A stretch of DNA of 64,000 nt from Streptomyces sp. NBC_01451 (GCF_036227485.1 NZ_CP109479.1:2170001-2234000); one strand, 5' to 3'. Shown: positions 26,691 through 36,687, numbered from the stretch's first letter. Program-made: numbers and translations. Notes: a model not told the origin generated them from the letters alone.

Positions 26691-26861
26691 TTGTCCGAAG
26701 AAGTCGTGCCGCAGCAGGCGGGGCCCACACAGCCGAAAGGGCTGCTGCAGCAGATGGAGGAACTGATGGCCGCGCTGAACGCGGACCTGTCCGCGCTCGA
26801 CGCCGACCTTCAGTCCGCGGGGGTGTCGTCGACGTCCGCGGAGGAGCCTGAGGCGGGTTGA
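26691..26861 (+). CDS. Small hypothetical protein
   Basis: A 56-residue reading from TTG 26691, preceded by GAGGAGG at a spacing of about seven bases, which is the best start in the frame. The predicted peptide has a Gln/Pro-rich start (VVPQQAGPTQPKG), a helical middle (LLQQMEELMAALNADLSALD) and an acidic tail. There is no signal peptide and no membrane segment. The frame is open further upstream but the extension is Pro/Ala/Arg-rich noise. I do not recognise a family; the codon third positions are GC-rich as in real genes. Confidence 0.5.
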   Translation: MSEEVVPQQAGPTQPKGLLQQMEELMAALNADLSALDADLQSAGVSSTSAEEPEAG

Positions 26862-26873
26862 TGCCGACCGCTA

Positions 26874-26940
26874 CCGGGGGCTCCGCCCCCGGACTCCCGC
26901 TCGGCCTGAACGGCCTCGTCCTCAATCGCCGGACGGGCTG
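26874..26940 (-). repeat. Dispersed intergenic repeat, copy 3
   Basis: On the minus strand it reads CAGCCCGTCCGGCGATTGAG, then GACGAGG, a shortened spacer, and GGGGGCGGAGCCCCC as a hairpin at 26875-26889. It lies between convergent genes and lacks the long G-rich tail of the other copies. Confidence 0.7.
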
Positions 26941-27023
26941 AGACGCCCGGGCCGAGCTGCAAGGCTCGGCCCGCACAAAGCCCGTACAGAGCCCGTGCAG
27001 AGGGCATCGGGACGAACGAACCG

Positions 27024-27551
27024 CTAACCAGCCACCCGCTCCGCTCCCCCCGCCGCCTCCTTGGCCGCCAGTTTGCGGAGCATTTCCAGGACCCGGTCGC
27101 GGGACTCGTCCGCCGCGTCGATCGATTCCATGCACTGCCAGTACGTCGTCTCGTCGTCCGCCGCGCTGGCGATGCCGACCAGGGCCATGCCCGCCTCGCC
27201 GAGGAGGGCGCCGAGGCAGCAAAGGGCCTGGCGGGCGTCGCCCAGCTCGGTGAGCTGGGCCGCGCGTAAGGCGCCGACGGCGAGGCGCGGTTCGTCCAGT
27301 ACGCCGCAGCCCCGGCCCGCCAGTTCGGTCAGCCCCAGCGCCTCACCCCGCAGTTCGGGTGGTCCGTTGACCGCGAGGCGGCTGCCTATCGCCTGCGCGA
27401 GCGCCTGTGCCTGCCACACCTCCGTCAGGGTCTGAAGCACACCCTCGCTGCCCGCGAGGGCATGTCTGCTCGTCAGGATGAGCCGCACCGCATCCATGCG
27501 CTGCCCCAGTCTGTCCCCGACGCGCTGTCCGCGCGCCCGCCCGAACTCCAC
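27024..27551 (-). CDS. DUF6099-type conserved Streptomyces protein (contains a TTA codon)
   Basis: A 175-residue all-helical cytoplasmic protein (MDAVRLILTSRHALAGSEG, AQALAQAIGSRLAVNGPPEL) that I recognise as the DUF6099 group, whose function is unknown. The visible GTG at 27551 has no clear ribosome binding site; an in-frame ATG at 27497 gives a 157-residue protein starting at MDAVRLI, which is the more usual N-terminus. Leu95 is encoded by TTA (27267-27269), the codon read by the developmentally regulated bldA tRNA in Streptomyces. That suggests translation mainly late in growth. Confidence 0.75.
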   Translation of the reverse strand: MEFGRARGQRVGDRLGQRMDAVRLILTSRHALAGSEGVLQTLTEVWQAQALAQAIGSRLAVNGPPELRGEALGLTELAGRGCGVLDEPRLAVGALRAAQLTELGDARQALCCLGALLGEAGMALVGIASAADDETTYWQCMESIDAADESRDRVLEMLRKLAAKEAAGGAERVAG

Positions 27552-27656
27552 CGTCCACTACCCAGAGTGAAGTGCTGTGGGACGAAAAGCCAGAGGAAGG
27601 CGGAAATCTGCGGACAACAATCGAGGAACGAACCGCACTTCGACTTCGGAGAGTAA

Positions 27657-28073
27657 CTATCCCTTGGGCGGGAACCTCTGTTCGTTGCGGTCGATCTTCG
27701 CGTCGAGGGCCGCCAGCGCGTCGATCCCGAGCACCTCGCACAGCTGGAGCAGATACGCGAGCACGTCCGCGACCTCGTCCGTCACCCGGTGGGCGGTGTC
27801 CGGGTCGTCCATCACCCGTGCCGACTCCTCGGGCGTCAACCACTGGAAGATCTCGACCAGTTCGGACGCCTCCACACTGAGCGCGGCGGCGAGGTTCTTG
27901 GGGGTGTGGAACGGCTGCCAGCTGCGTGCCGCCGCGAACTCGGCCAGCCGGCGCTGGAGTTTCGCCACGTCCAACCGCCCGCCGCGCTCCCGGCGTTCGG
28001 CCTGCCCGGAGCCTCCGGAGTTGTCGGAGTCCCCGGAGTTCTCGCCGCCTTCGACCTGTTCCTGATCAGTCAC
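27657..28073 (-). CDS. MazG-like nucleotide pyrophosphohydrolase
   Basis: A 138-residue all-alpha NTP pyrophosphatase. The metal-binding motifs are VEASELVEIFQW (E-x3-E) followed by TDEVADVLAYLLQL (E-x2-D). Members of this small group cleave non-canonical or excess (d)NTPs to monophosphates. An acidic Gly/Ser-rich N-terminal 30 residues precede the domain. It starts at GTG 28073 and overlaps the upstream ATPase stop by four bases, so both are co-translated. Confidence 0.88.
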   Translation of the reverse strand: MTDQEQVEGGENSGDSDNSGGSGQAERRERGGRLDVAKLQRRLAEFAAARSWQPFHTPKNLAAALSVEASELVEIFQWLTPEESARVMDDPDTAHRVTDEVADVLAYLLQLCEVLGIDALAALDAKIDRNEQRFPPKG

Positions 28074-29242
28074 GGCTCCAGGTGTACCACCGTCACTCCC
28101 GGCACGCCCTCCGCCCAGGACGCGTCGCTCACCGTCCCGAGGAGACGGATGTGCCCGCGGTCGCACATCCGGGCAGCCAGCCGCAGGAGTTGCTCGCGCT
28201 GCCGTACGTCCAGGGACCGGTCGAAACCGTCGGCCAGGACCGTGAGCGCCTGGAGGGCGTCGGGCACCTCGCCGGGCCGGTCGACCGCCAGCACACCGGG
28301 CCCGGTCAGCAGGACCAGGGCCAGACCCGTGTACCTCAACTCGCCGTCGCCCAGCCTGCCGAAGTGGGTGAGGGGGCCGTCGCCCCGGTCGAGCACGGCC
28401 CGGACACGGCCGTCGGCGACCTCGTCGGCCCGTACGTCGGTGACCGGGCCCGCGCAGGCCTCGCGAACCGCGGCGACCAACAGGCCGTGGCGGATGGCGC
28501 ATTCGGTCCGGGTACGCCAGAGGACCTCGGCCAGGTTGTCGCAGCCCGGCAGGAGTCGTCCACTGTCGACCCGGACCGCCGCACGCATCCGGTCGGGCCG
28601 GGGATCACAGGCGAAGACGGACCGCAGGGCGACCACCATCTGCTCGGCGGCGGCGATGACCTGGCGCTGCCCGTCCGTCTTCCCGGCCACCCGCAGCGGC
28701 AGCAGGGCCGTGCCGAGCCGGTCGTCCGGCATCGGGGCGCGGGTGACCGATGCCGAACCGGCGGTGTGCCAGGCGGCCTGGACGGTGCGCCGGCTGGGAT
28801 CGCGCAGTGCCGTCTCCAGCAGGACGACCCCGCCCGCGCTCAACCGCTCGCCCACGATGCGCAGTTCGGGCTCGGCCTGGACGGCGACGTCGAGCAGTAC
28901 GGGACCCTCCGGGCCGTCCGCCGTACAGCCGATGCGGAAGCCGCGGCGGCGCTGGCCGTCGGGCCGCGCGCGTTCCGGTACGCAGGCCGCCGGGTCCGGG
29001 AACGCCTCCTCGACGGCGGCGCCGGAGCCGAGCCGGGCGAGCGACTCGTACGCCCTGAGCGCGGTCGACTTGCCGCCGCCGCTCGGCCCGGCGAGAAGCG
29101 TGAGCTGTCCGAGGGGGAACCTGGCCCGCCGGTGCCCCGCGTAGGCGGACAGCCTCAGTTCGGTGACGCTCGGCCGGTCGGGACGCTCCGCCCGCCGTGC
29201 TGCGGTGGCCGGGCCGGGCGGTAAGTCCAGTGACAGGGTCAT
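28070..29242 (-). CDS. AAA/ABC-type ATPase with RecF-like architecture
   Basis: A 390-residue soluble ATPase. Walker A reads LLAGPSGGGKSTALRAYESL (about residues 49-68). A signature-like LGDGELRYTGLALVLL and Walker B GPGVLAVDRPGEVPDALQ lie near residues 285-325. There is no membrane segment and no permease gene nearby. Proteins of this shape work on DNA or in small regulatory or defence modules, but no function is assigned here. It is coupled to the MazG-like gene by a GTGA overlap. The ATG at 29242 was chosen because the extension upstream is Arg/Ser-rich and unlike a protein. Confidence 0.75.
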   Translation of the reverse strand: MTLSLDLPPGPATAARRAERPDRPSVTELRLSAYAGHRRARFPLGQLTLLAGPSGGGKSTALRAYESLARLGSGAAVEEAFPDPAACVPERARPDGQRRRGFRIGCTADGPEGPVLLDVAVQAEPELRIVGERLSAGGVVLLETALRDPSRRTVQAAWHTAGSASVTRAPMPDDRLGTALLPLRVAGKTDGQRQVIAAAEQMVVALRSVFACDPRPDRMRAAVRVDSGRLLPGCDNLAEVLWRTRTECAIRHGLLVAAVREACAGPVTDVRADEVADGRVRAVLDRGDGPLTHFGRLGDGELRYTGLALVLLTGPGVLAVDRPGEVPDALQALTVLADGFDRSLDVRQREQLLRLAARMCDRGHIRLLGTVSDASWAEGVPGVTVVHLEP

Positions 29243-29357
29243 ATCCGGACCGTAGGCCTCCGCCCGCGAGGCGAACCGTTCCGTCCGCCGCACCTTCCTA
29301 CGAACGGGGGACGGATCTCGTCGTGCGGAGTGTCGTGAGGAGTCAGGCCGGTCGGTC

Positions 29358-29747
29358 TCAGTGCCCCGGGACCCCCGCTCCGCCCATGAGCCCCCCGACC
29401 TCGGTGCCGGGCGGGGTGAGAAGGAACACGTTCCGGTCGACCCGGTGCATCCCGCTCGCGAGGCCGAAGACGACACCGGTGCTGAAATCGAGGACGCGCT
29501 TGGCGGTGTCCGCCTCGGCGCCCGTCAGATCGAGGAGTACCGGTATCCCCGCCATCAGTGTCTCGGCGACCTCGCGGGCGTCCGCGAAGACGTTGACGCG
29601 CAGGACGACGAAACGGCGTCTGGCCTCGGTCGCCGCCTCGGGTATCGACCGGTGGCCCACCGCGGACGGCCAGGCGTCCCGGCCTCTCAGCGGTACGACC
29701 TGGGCGAGCCCCTCCCACTGTTCGTCGGTGGCGTCGTGGCTTCTCAT
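29358..29747 (-). CDS. SepF-like protein (cell division paralogue)
   Basis: A 129-residue SepF-family protein. The core segment RRFVVLRVNVFADAREVAET, the PVLLDLTGAEADTAKRVLDF helix and the C-terminal DRNVFLLTP strand follow the SepF fold that binds FtsZ and dimerises. The N-terminal membrane-binding helix of true SepF is missing, which fits the SepF-like (SflA/SflB) paralogues of Streptomyces rather than the essential SepF next to ftsZ. The ATG at 29747 follows GGAGTG; an upstream in-frame start adds 15 residues. It diverges from the nitrate reductase gene. Confidence 0.82.
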   Translation of the reverse strand: MRSHDATDEQWEGLAQVVPLRGRDAWPSAVGHRSIPEAATEARRRFVVLRVNVFADAREVAETLMAGIPVLLDLTGAEADTAKRVLDFSTGVVFGLASGMHRVDRNVFLLTPPGTEVGGLMGGAGVPGH

Positions 29748-29933
29748 CGGCACACTCCGCCCTGGCTCGCACTGACTGTCTGCATCAGCCAATTCTTACT
29801 CATGGTCACCCGATCGGCCCAATACGACACGCTCAGCGACCTCCTGTATGAGAAATATCCGAACACCCATACGTACCTCACAGCACTGACAGTCCGGCTG
29901 TGCAGCGGGCGTAACCGCTCATGATCGGATCAC

Positions 29934-29949
29934 GTGACATCGACGTAAC
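29934..29949 (+). promoter_or_regulatory. GlnR-like box upstream of the nitrate reductase gene
   Basis: GTGAC (29934-29938), six bases, GTAAC (29945-29949) fits the gTnAC-n6-GaAAC-like pattern of Streptomyces GlnR half-sites. A further GTAAC lies at 29911-29915. The site is 80 bases before the GTG of the gene. GlnR control of nitrate assimilation is known in Streptomyces; binding here is inferred. Confidence 0.5.
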
Positions 29950-30028
29950 GGGCAATTCGTACGCTCACGGGTAGCGGGCCCGGCATGGAGATCGACGGAG
30001 ATCGACGGAAGACGGAGAAAGGCAGCAC

Positions 30029-33000
30029 GTGACCACAACCCCCACGACCACGCAGGTGCGGACCGTGTGCTCGTACTGCGGGGTGGGCTGCGGAATCGTG
30101 CTGGACGTCGGACTCGGACCCGACGGACGGCGTACGGTCTTCAAGGCGTCCGGGGACAAGGCGCACCCCGCGAACGCCGGGCGGCTGTGCACCAAGGGCG
30201 CGACCACCGCCGACATGCTCAGCGCGCCCGGCCGGCTGACCACCGCGCTGGTCAGGGACGGCCTCGACGACCGGGGCGAGGAGCTGGTCCCCGCGCCCGT
30301 CGTCGACGCGATCGCCGAGACCGCGCGGCGGCTGCGCGCGATCGTCGACGAGCACGGCCCGGACGCCGTCGCCTTCTATGTCTCCGGGCAGATGGGCCTG
30401 GAGGCCCAGTACCTGGCTAACAAGCTGGCCAAGGGGTTCGTGGGCACGAACCAGATCGAGTCGAACTCCCGGCTGTGCATGGCGAGCGCGGGCACCGGAT
30501 ACAAGCTCTCGCTGGGCGCCGACGGGCCGCCCGGCTCGTACGACGACTTCGACCACGCCGACGCCTTCCTCGTCATCGGGTCGAACATGGCCGACTGCCA
30601 TCCGATCCTGTATCTGCGAATGATGGAGCGGGTCAAGGCGGGGGCCAGGCTCATCGTGGTCGACCCACGGCGTACCGCCACCGCCGCCAAGGCCGACCTG
30701 TTCCTGCAGATCAAGCCCGGGACGGATCTGGCCTTCCTCAACGGCCTGCTCCATCTCCTGCACGCGAACGGGCACACGGACCCGGAGTTCATCGCCGCCC
30801 ACACCGAGGGCTGGGAGGAGATGCCGGCCTTCCTCGCCGACTACGCGCCGGACGCCGTCTCCGCGATCACCGGCATCCCCGAGGACGAGATCCGGGCAGC
30901 GGCGCGGGTCATCGGGGAGGCCAGTGCGTCCGGTGAGTGGATGAGCTGCTGGACCATGGGGCTCAACCAGTCCACGCACGGCACCTGGAACACGAACGCC
31001 CTGGTCAACCTGCATCTCGCCACCGGCGCGATCTGCCGCACCGGCAGCGGGCCGTTCTCCCTCACCGGGCAGCCCAACGCGATGGGCGGCCGGGAGATGG
31101 GGTACATGGGGCCGGGGCTTCCCGGGCAGCGGTCCGTGCTGGTGGACGAGGAGCGGGCGTTCGTCGAGGAGCTGTGGGAGCTGCCGGCCGGCACGCTCCG
31201 CAAGGACGGCGCCGGGCACGGCACGATCGAGATGTTCCGGCGGATGGCCGAGGGTCACATAAAGGCCTGCTGGATCATCTGCACCAACCCGGTCGCCTCG
31301 GTCGCCAACCGCCGTACGGTCATCGAGGGCCTGGAGGCCGCCGAGTTCGTCGTCACCCAGGACGTCTTCGCCGAGACCGAGACCAACGCGTACGCCGATG
31401 TCGTCCTGCCCGGCGCGATGTGGACCGAGGCGGAGGGCGTCCTCGTCAACAGCGAGCGCAGTCTCACCCTCGCCCAGGCGGCCGTCGACCCGCCCGGCGA
31501 CGCCATGGCCGACTGGCGGATCATCGCGGCCGTCGCCCGCGCGATGGGGTTCGAGGGGTTCGCCTACGAGAGCGCGGAGGACGTCTTCGAGGAGCTCAAG
31601 CGGGCGTGGAACCCGAAGACCGGCTGGGATCTCCGCGGAGTCACCTACGAGCGGCTGCGGGAGACCCCCGTGCAGTGGCCGGCGCCTTCGGTGGACGGGC
31701 CCGCGCGCAATCCCGTCCGGTACCGGGAGCAGTACGACGACAACGGCGACAAGGAGAGCGAGGGGCTGCGGTTCCCCACCGCCAGTGGGCGTGGCGTCTT
31801 CCACGCCCGGCCGCATCTGCCCGCCTCCGAACTGCCGGACGACGACTTCCCGTTCGTCCTCAACACCGGGCGCGTGCAGCACCAGTGGCACACCCTGACG
31901 AAGACGGGGAGGGTCGCCAAGCTCAACAGGCTGAACTCCGGGCCGTTCGTGGAGGTGCATCCCGAGGACGCGCGGGAGCTGGGGGTCGTGGACGGCGACT
32001 CGGTCGAGGTCGCCTCGCGGCGCGGGCGGGCCGTACTGCCGGCCGTTGTCACCGACCGGGTACGGCCGGGGTGCGTCTTCGCGCCCTTCCACTGGAACGA
32101 CCTCTTCGGTGAATACCTCGGCATCAACGCGGTGACGAGCGACGCGGTCGATCCGCTGTCCCTCCAGCCGGAGTTCAAGGTGTGCGCGGTGTCCCTGGTG
32201 AAGGTGCACCGCCCCGAGTCCGAGGGGAAGCACCCGGAAACCCCCGAGCCGGCCCGCCCCCAAGTTCCGGTCTCCGTACCGGAGTTCGCGTTCACGCCCG
32301 CTCCCCCGCCCGTCCTCAGCTCGCAGGAGCGCCAGTACCTCTCGGGTTTCCTCGCCGGACTGCCCACCGGCGCCGCCGGGATTCCCGTACTGCCCGCCTC
32401 CGCTCCCTTCAGCGCCGAGCACGCCGACTGGGTGAACGGGATGCTCGCCGGCATGTACTCCCGGGCCGTCGAGACCCCGCCGCAGGAGCGGGTCGGTGTG
32501 GGGGTCGAGGTCGACGGGCGCGAAGTCGTCGTGCTGTGGGCCTCGCAGACCGGAAACGCCGAGGAACTCGCCGGCGCCACCGCCGAGCGGCTGAACGCCG
32601 GCGGGCACCGGGCGAGGCTCGTCGGCATGGACGAGGCCGATGTGACCGCCCTCGCGCGCAGCGCCGATCTCCTCTTCATCACCAGTACGTTCGGCGACGG
32701 CGACGCCCCCGACAACGGCTCGGGCTTCTGGGACACGCTCTCCGGGGAGCAGGCGCCGCGGCTGGACGGCGTGCGGTACGCCGTCCTGGCGCTGGGCGAC
32801 TCCTCGTACGACGACTTCTGCGGGCACGGGCGCCGGCTGGACGCGCGGCTCGACGAGTTGGGGGCGGTACGGATCGCGCCGCGCACCGACTGCGAGCCCG
32901 ACTTCGAGCCGTCCGCGGACGCGTGGCTCGACCAGGTGCTCGACGTGCTGGACACGAGCGGCACGGACGGCACGAACACCACGGGCGACACCACGGGCGC

Positions 33001-34198
33001 GGGGACCGCGCAGGAGCGGCGGACGGGGGGTACCGCCGCCCAGGTCCCGACTCCCGTTCCCCCTCCGGCCTCGCGGTCCGCCAAGGCCGCCGCCTCGCCC
33101 GCCCGGCTCGTCGGCAACCGGCTGCTCAGCCTGCCCGGCGCGACCAAGGAGGTGCGCCGGTTCACCTTCGACACGAGCGGTACGGCACTGACGTACGAAG
33201 CGGGTGACGCGCTCGGGGTACGGCCCGTCAACTCCACGTCCCTGGTGGCGGAATGGCTGGCCGTGACCGGGCTGGACGCGTCAACCGGCGTACGGGTGGA
33301 GGGAGTCGGTGAGTTTCCGTTCTCCGAGGCGCTGCACCGGCAGCTCGACATCACCCGGATCACACCCGACCTGCTGCGCTTCGTCTCCGAACGGGCCCGG
33401 GACAACCGTGAGTTGAAGAAGCTGATGCGGTCCGACAACAAGGACGGGCTGGCCCGCTGGTCGTGGGGGCGGCAGGCCGTCGACGTGGTCGCCGAGTACG
33501 GGGTGCGGGCGTCCGCACAGGAGTGGGTGACGGTACTGCGGCGGATGCAGCCCCGGCTCTACTCCATATCGTCGAGCCCGCTCGTCGACCCGGAGCGGGT
33601 GTCGCTGACGGTGTCCGTGGTGCGGTACGAGAACCTGCACGGCCGGCCGCGCGGCGGAGTCTGCTCGCCCTTCCTGGCCGACGCCGGGCCGGACACGGCG
33701 GTGCCCGTCTTCGTGCAGCGCTCGCCGCACTTCAGGCCGCCCGCGGACGCCTCGACGCCGATGGTGATGGTCGGGCCGGGCACCGGGGTGGCGCCGTTCG
33801 TGGGGTTCCTGGAGGAGCGGCGGGCGCTCGGGCACACGGCGCCGAACTGGCTGTTCTTCGGCGAACAGCACCGCGCCACCGACTTCTACTACGAGGAGGA
33901 GCTGGCCGGCCTGGTCACCGAGGGCACGCTGACCCGCCTGGACACCGCGTTCTCCCGCGACCAGCGCAACAAGGTCTACGTCCAGGACCGGATGCGCGAG
34001 CACGGACCCGAGCTGTGGCACTGGCTGCAGGAGGGCGCCCACTTCTACGTCTGCGGCGACGCCTCCCGCATGGCCAAGGACGTGGACCGGGCACTGCGGG
34101 ACATCGCGGTGGCGCACGGCGGCCTGAGCGAGGACGAGGCGGGCGTGTACGTGAAGCAGCTGACGGCGGCGAAGCGCTATGTACGGGACGTGTACTGA
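30029..34198 (+). CDS. nasA: Assimilatory nitrate reductase fused to a CysJ-like flavoreductase
   Basis: A 1389-residue fusion. The N-terminus binds a 4Fe-4S cluster through Cys14, Cys17, Cys21 and Cys54 ([13 protein letters not shown]) and the molybdopterin domain runs to about residue 700 ([17 protein letters not shown]). After a Pro-rich linker a flavodoxin domain starts near 835 ([16 protein letters not shown]). The last 370 residues form an FAD/NADPH reductase with [17 protein letters not shown] and [20 protein letters not shown], ending in the CysJ-like RDVY. It should pass electrons from NADPH to nitrate in one polypeptide. No nitrite reductase or transporter is adjacent. The GTG at 30029 has an AGAAAGG site upstream. 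Confidence 0.93.
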   Translation: MTTTPTTTQVRTVCSYCGVGCGIVLDVGLGPDGRRTVFKASGDKAHPANAGRLCTKGATTADMLSAPGRLTTALVRDGLDDRGEELVPAPVVDAIAETARRLRAIVDEHGPDAVAFYVSGQMGLEAQYLANKLAKGFVGTNQIESNSRLCMASAGTGYKLSLGADGPPGSYDDFDHADAFLVIGSNMADCHPILYLRMMERVKAGARLIVVDPRRTATAAKADLFLQIKPGTDLAFLNGLLHLLHANGHTDPEFIAAHTEGWEEMPAFLADYAPDAVSAITGIPEDEIRAAARVIGEASASGEWMSCWTMGLNQSTHGTWNTNALVNLHLATGAICRTGSGPFSLTGQPNAMGGREMGYMGPGLPGQRSVLVDEERAFVEELWELPAGTLRKDGAGHGTIEMFRRMAEGHIKACWIICTNPVASVANRRTVIEGLEAAEFVVTQDVFAETETNAYADVVLPGAMWTEAEGVLVNSERSLTLAQAAVDPPGDAMADWRIIAAVARAMGFEGFAYESAEDVFEELKRAWNPKTGWDLRGVTYERLRETPVQWPAPSVDGPARNPVRYREQYDDNGDKESEGLRFPTASGRGVFHARPHLPASELPDDDFPFVLNTGRVQHQWHTLTKTGRVAKLNRLNSGPFVEVHPEDARELGVVDGDSVEVASRRGRAVLPAVVTDRVRPGCVFAPFHWNDLFGEYLGINAVTSDAVDPLSLQPEFKVCAVSLVKVHRPESEGKHPETPEPARPQVPVSVPEFAFTPAPPPVLSSQERQYLSGFLAGLPTGAAGIPVLPASAPFSAEHADWVNGMLAGMYSRAVETPPQERVGVGVEVDGREVVVLWASQTGNAEELAGATAERLNAGGHRARLVGMDEADVTALARSADLLFITSTFGDGDAPDNGSGFWDTLSGEQAPRLDGVRYAVLALGDSSYDDFCGHGRRLDARLDELGAVRIAPRTDCEPDFEPSADAWLDQVLDVLDTSGTDGTNTTGDTTGAGTAQERRTGGTAAQVPTPVPPPASRSAKAAASPARLVGNRLLSLPGATKEVRRFTFDTSGTALTYEAGDALGVRPVNSTSLVAEWLAVTGLDASTGVRVEGVGEFPFSEALHRQLDITRITPDLLRFVSERARDNRELKKLMRSDNKDGLARWSWGRQAVDVVAEYGVRASAQEWVTVLRRMQPRLYSISSSPLVDPERVSLTVSVVRYENLHGRPRGGVCSPFLADAGPDTAVPVFVQRSPHFRPPADASTPMVMVGPGTGVAPFVGFLEERRALGHTAPNWLFFGEQHRATDFYYEEELAGLVTEGTLTRLDTAFSRDQRNKVYVQDRMREHGPELWHWLQEGAHFYVCGDASRMAKDVDRALRDIAVAHGGLSEDEAGVYVKQLTAAKRYVRDVY

Positions 34199-34203
34199 GT
34201 GAC

Positions 34204-34260
34204 GTGAGGCCGACCAAATCGCCATAAATGACTACTGGCGGACATTCTTACCGGCCTCAC
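34204..34260. terminator. Long hairpin downstream of the nitrate reductase gene
   Basis: GTGAGGCCG (34204-34212) pairs with CGGCCTCAC (34252-34260), with an inner CGCC/GGCG stem and an AT-rich tip. It starts just after the stop at 34198 and ends 60 bases before the next gene, so it is a probable terminator or mRNA stabiliser. Confidence 0.55.
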
Positions 34261-34319
34261 ACCGGACCCTTCACCTCCACCCGCGCGAGGCACACCGGGC
34301 ACGATTACGTTCCGGTGTC

Positions 34320-36074
34320 GTGCACTTGGCAGAGACAGCGCCGGACGTCACGGCGAACACCGGCCCCCTGCGGTCCCGTACCCCGGCGAACGCACCGGCG
34401 GCCGACGCCCCCGCGCAGTGGCACCGCGTCCTGACGCTGCTCGCGACCGTCAGCCTGTTCATCGGAACGCGCGCGGTGTGGACGCAGGCCGCCAGCCACC
34501 GGCCCGTCGTCGCCGCCGTCATCTCGCTCTGCTATCTGTCGATCCTGGTCAGCGGAGTACTGGCGCTGACCGTACGCCGGACGCGTTCGCTCGCCCGCCT
34601 CGACCTGTGCGTCCTGGTCACGGCCGTGACGCTGACCCTGTGCACGTTCTCCCTGAACCACGCCGGCGGCGACGAGGGCGTCCTCACCGCGCAGGCCGCC
34701 CGCGAACTCGTCGCCGGGCACCCCGTGTACGGGCAGCCCTGGCCGTGGCTCTTCCAGCACAACCCCGACGTCGCCCTGACCCCGACGATGGACGGCGGCT
34801 ACGACCTCACGTACGGCTACCCGCCCCTGGCCCTGCTGCTGACCGCGCCGCTCCTGTGGCTCGGGCACGGCGCGCTCGCGGCGACCGCGGTGACGACCGG
34901 GGCGCTGCTCGTCGGCGCGGTGACGCTGTGGCGGCTGCTGCCGGTGCCGTGGCGGTCGGCGGCGACCATGGCGTGCCTGGGCTTCGGCTTCCTGCCGAGT
35001 TACGCGCGGCTCGGCTACCCGGCGATCCTCGGGCTCGCGCTGCTGATCCCGATGGTGGTGCACTGGCCGCGGCTCGGTGCGGGCGGGCGGCTCGGGTGGG
35101 GCGGCCTCGCGCGGGCCGCCTGTCTGGGCGCGGCCTGCGCCGCGCAGCAACTGCCGTGGTTCCTCGTGCCGTTCCTGCTGGCCGGGATCTACGCCGTGCG
35201 CCGTGGCGAACTGGGCGCGCGGCCCGCCGCCGGGGTGGTGCTGCGGATCGCCGGTACGGCGGTCACCGTATGGCTGCTGATCAACACGTACTTCGTCGTG
35301 AGCGAGCCACGGACCTGGGCGGCCGGGGTCGCGCTGCCGCTGACGCAGAACGCGACGATCCACGGGCAGGGCCTGGTGGGCGTCGCGCTCTACTACACCT
35401 CCGGCAGCGACCGGCTGGCCTGGTACAGCCACGCGAGCATGCTGCTGACGGGGGCCCTGCTGGTGCTGCTCGTCCTGTTCGTGCGGCGGCTCGGTCCGGC
35501 GGCGACGGTGCTGCCGTGGTGCGCCTTCTACCTGGCGACGCGTTCGCAGGACGGCTACTACCTGCTGATGACGCCGCTGTGGCTGGCCGCCGCGGTGACG
35601 ACACCGGCCGCGTCCTTCGCCGGCGCGTGGCAGCCCCGGCCGCGCTTCCTGTCGGGTCCGCGCAGGCGTCCCGCGCTGATCGCGACGGCCGCGCTGCTCC
35701 TCGTACCCGCGCTGGCGAGTGCCGCCGTGGCGGCGACGGGTTCGCCGCCGCTGCGGATGCGGGTGACGAGGGCGCTCACGGTCCGGCCGGGCGCCGTGTC
35801 GGAACTGGTCCTCCGGGTCACGAACGTGGACGGCAGCGCCCTCGCCCCCCACTTCACGCTCACCACCGGCCAGGGCATGAGCCGCTGGTGGAAGGTGGTC
35901 CAGGGCCCGGCCACGCTGCCCGCCCGCGCGAGCGCCGTCTACCGGCTCCGGCCGCCCGGACCGGTGTTCCAGGTGCCCCGGCGCCCGGGTACGCGGATCC
36001 GGCTGCGCGCCTTCACGGCGTCGCCGGACACGTTGACGAGCATGGACGTCGAGCTGCCGGGCGAGCGGTCCTGA
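34320..36074 (+). CDS. Polytopic membrane protein, GT-C/DUF2029-like glycosyltransferase
   Basis: A 584-residue protein with about ten to twelve hydrophobic segments, starting with VLTLLATVSLFIGTRAVW. An acidic pair in the first outer loop (GGDEGVLTAQAARELVAGHP) precedes YDLTYGYPPLALLL, similar to polyprenol-phosphate-sugar-dependent GT-C enzymes. A last hydrophobic segment near residue 460 anchors a 100-residue beta-rich extracellular domain (LVLRVTNVDGSALAPHFTL). It may transfer mannose or another sugar outside the membrane, but neither donor nor acceptor can be inferred. Start: GTG 34320; its ribosome binding site is poor. Confidence 0.72.
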   Translation: MHLAETAPDVTANTGPLRSRTPANAPAADAPAQWHRVLTLLATVSLFIGTRAVWTQAASHRPVVAAVISLCYLSILVSGVLALTVRRTRSLARLDLCVLVTAVTLTLCTFSLNHAGGDEGVLTAQAARELVAGHPVYGQPWPWLFQHNPDVALTPTMDGGYDLTYGYPPLALLLTAPLLWLGHGALAATAVTTGALLVGAVTLWRLLPVPWRSAATMACLGFGFLPSYARLGYPAILGLALLIPMVVHWPRLGAGGRLGWGGLARAACLGAACAAQQLPWFLVPFLLAGIYAVRRGELGARPAAGVVLRIAGTAVTVWLLINTYFVVSEPRTWAAGVALPLTQNATIHGQGLVGVALYYTSGSDRLAWYSHASMLLTGALLVLLVLFVRRLGPAATVLPWCAFYLATRSQDGYYLLMTPLWLAAAVTTPAASFAGAWQPRPRFLSGPRRRPALIATAALLLVPALASAAVAATGSPPLRMRVTRALTVRPGAVSELVLRVTNVDGSALAPHFTLTTGQGMSRWWKVVQGPATLPARASAVYRLRPPGPVFQVPRRPGTRIRLRAFTASPDTLTSMDVELPGERS

Positions 36075-36100
36075 CGCCCTCGGCCCTGCGGCACCGCCCC

Positions 36101-36616
36101 TCAGGCGGGGGTGCGGGTGAAGCGGAGGGTGGCCGTGACCGTCGTGAGGCCGCGGATCATGCCCAGCTGGTTCCAGCCCAGGCCGAACTGGTCCCGGTCC
36201 ACGGTGAACTCCGCGTCCAGGGTGAGCGCGTCGGCGCCGGCGTCGGTGAGGCGCGCGGTGAGGGTCGTGGGGCGGCTGATGCCGCGCACGGTCAGCTGAC
36301 CGTTGACGTGGACGGTGTCGCCGTCACGGAGTTCGGCGCCGCGCACCGCGAAGGTGATCTCGGGGTGGTTCTCGGCGTCGAAGAAGTCGGCCCCGTGCAG
36401 GTGCTTGTCACGCTTGGCGTGCTTGGTGTCCAGGGAGGCGGCGTCCAGGGTCAGGGTGCCCGTGGCGGAGCCGTCGGGGAGGACCTCGCCACCGCCGCCG
36501 GTGATGGCGAAGGTGCCGTTCACGGTGACCAGGTTCCACATCGTCTTGTGCTTGATGGCGACGGTGGAGGCCGTCCGGTCGAGCTGCCACAGGCCGGTTT
36601 CCACGGCAACGGTCAT
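36101..36616 (-). CDS. YceI family protein
   Basis: A 171-residue lipocalin-like YceI protein that binds a long-chain isoprenoid or similar lipid in known members. It opens GLWQLDRTASTVAIKHKTMW and has the family segment HGADFFDAENHPEITF and ends QLGMIRGLTTVTATLRFTR. There is no signal peptide, so it is cytoplasmic, as usual for the actinobacterial group. The ATG at 36616 follows AGGAGAC. It diverges from a MarR gene and faces three copies of a palindromic operator, so it is the likely target of that regulator. Confidence 0.92.
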   Translation of the reverse strand: MTVAVETGLWQLDRTASTVAIKHKTMWNLVTVNGTFAITGGGGEVLPDGSATGTLTLDAASLDTKHAKRDKHLHGADFFDAENHPEITFAVRGAELRDGDTVHVNGQLTVRGISRPTTLTARLTDAGADALTLDAEFTVDRDQFGLGWNQLGMIRGLTTVTATLRFTRTPA

Positions 36617-36687
36617 GAGCTGTCTCCTGACAGGAACGAGGGTCGTGCGACTTCCGCCAAGTTCCGCGAGTCGCGATACCCCAGTCA

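Noticed and set aside
29930..32827. A very long minus-strand open frame opposite the nitrate reductase gene, and similar frames opposite argF, pnkp, and 42571-46317
   Set aside because: They are antisense shadows caused by high GC content. Their translations are low-complexity (Arg/Gly/His/Val-rich) and the opposite strand encodes clear protein families.
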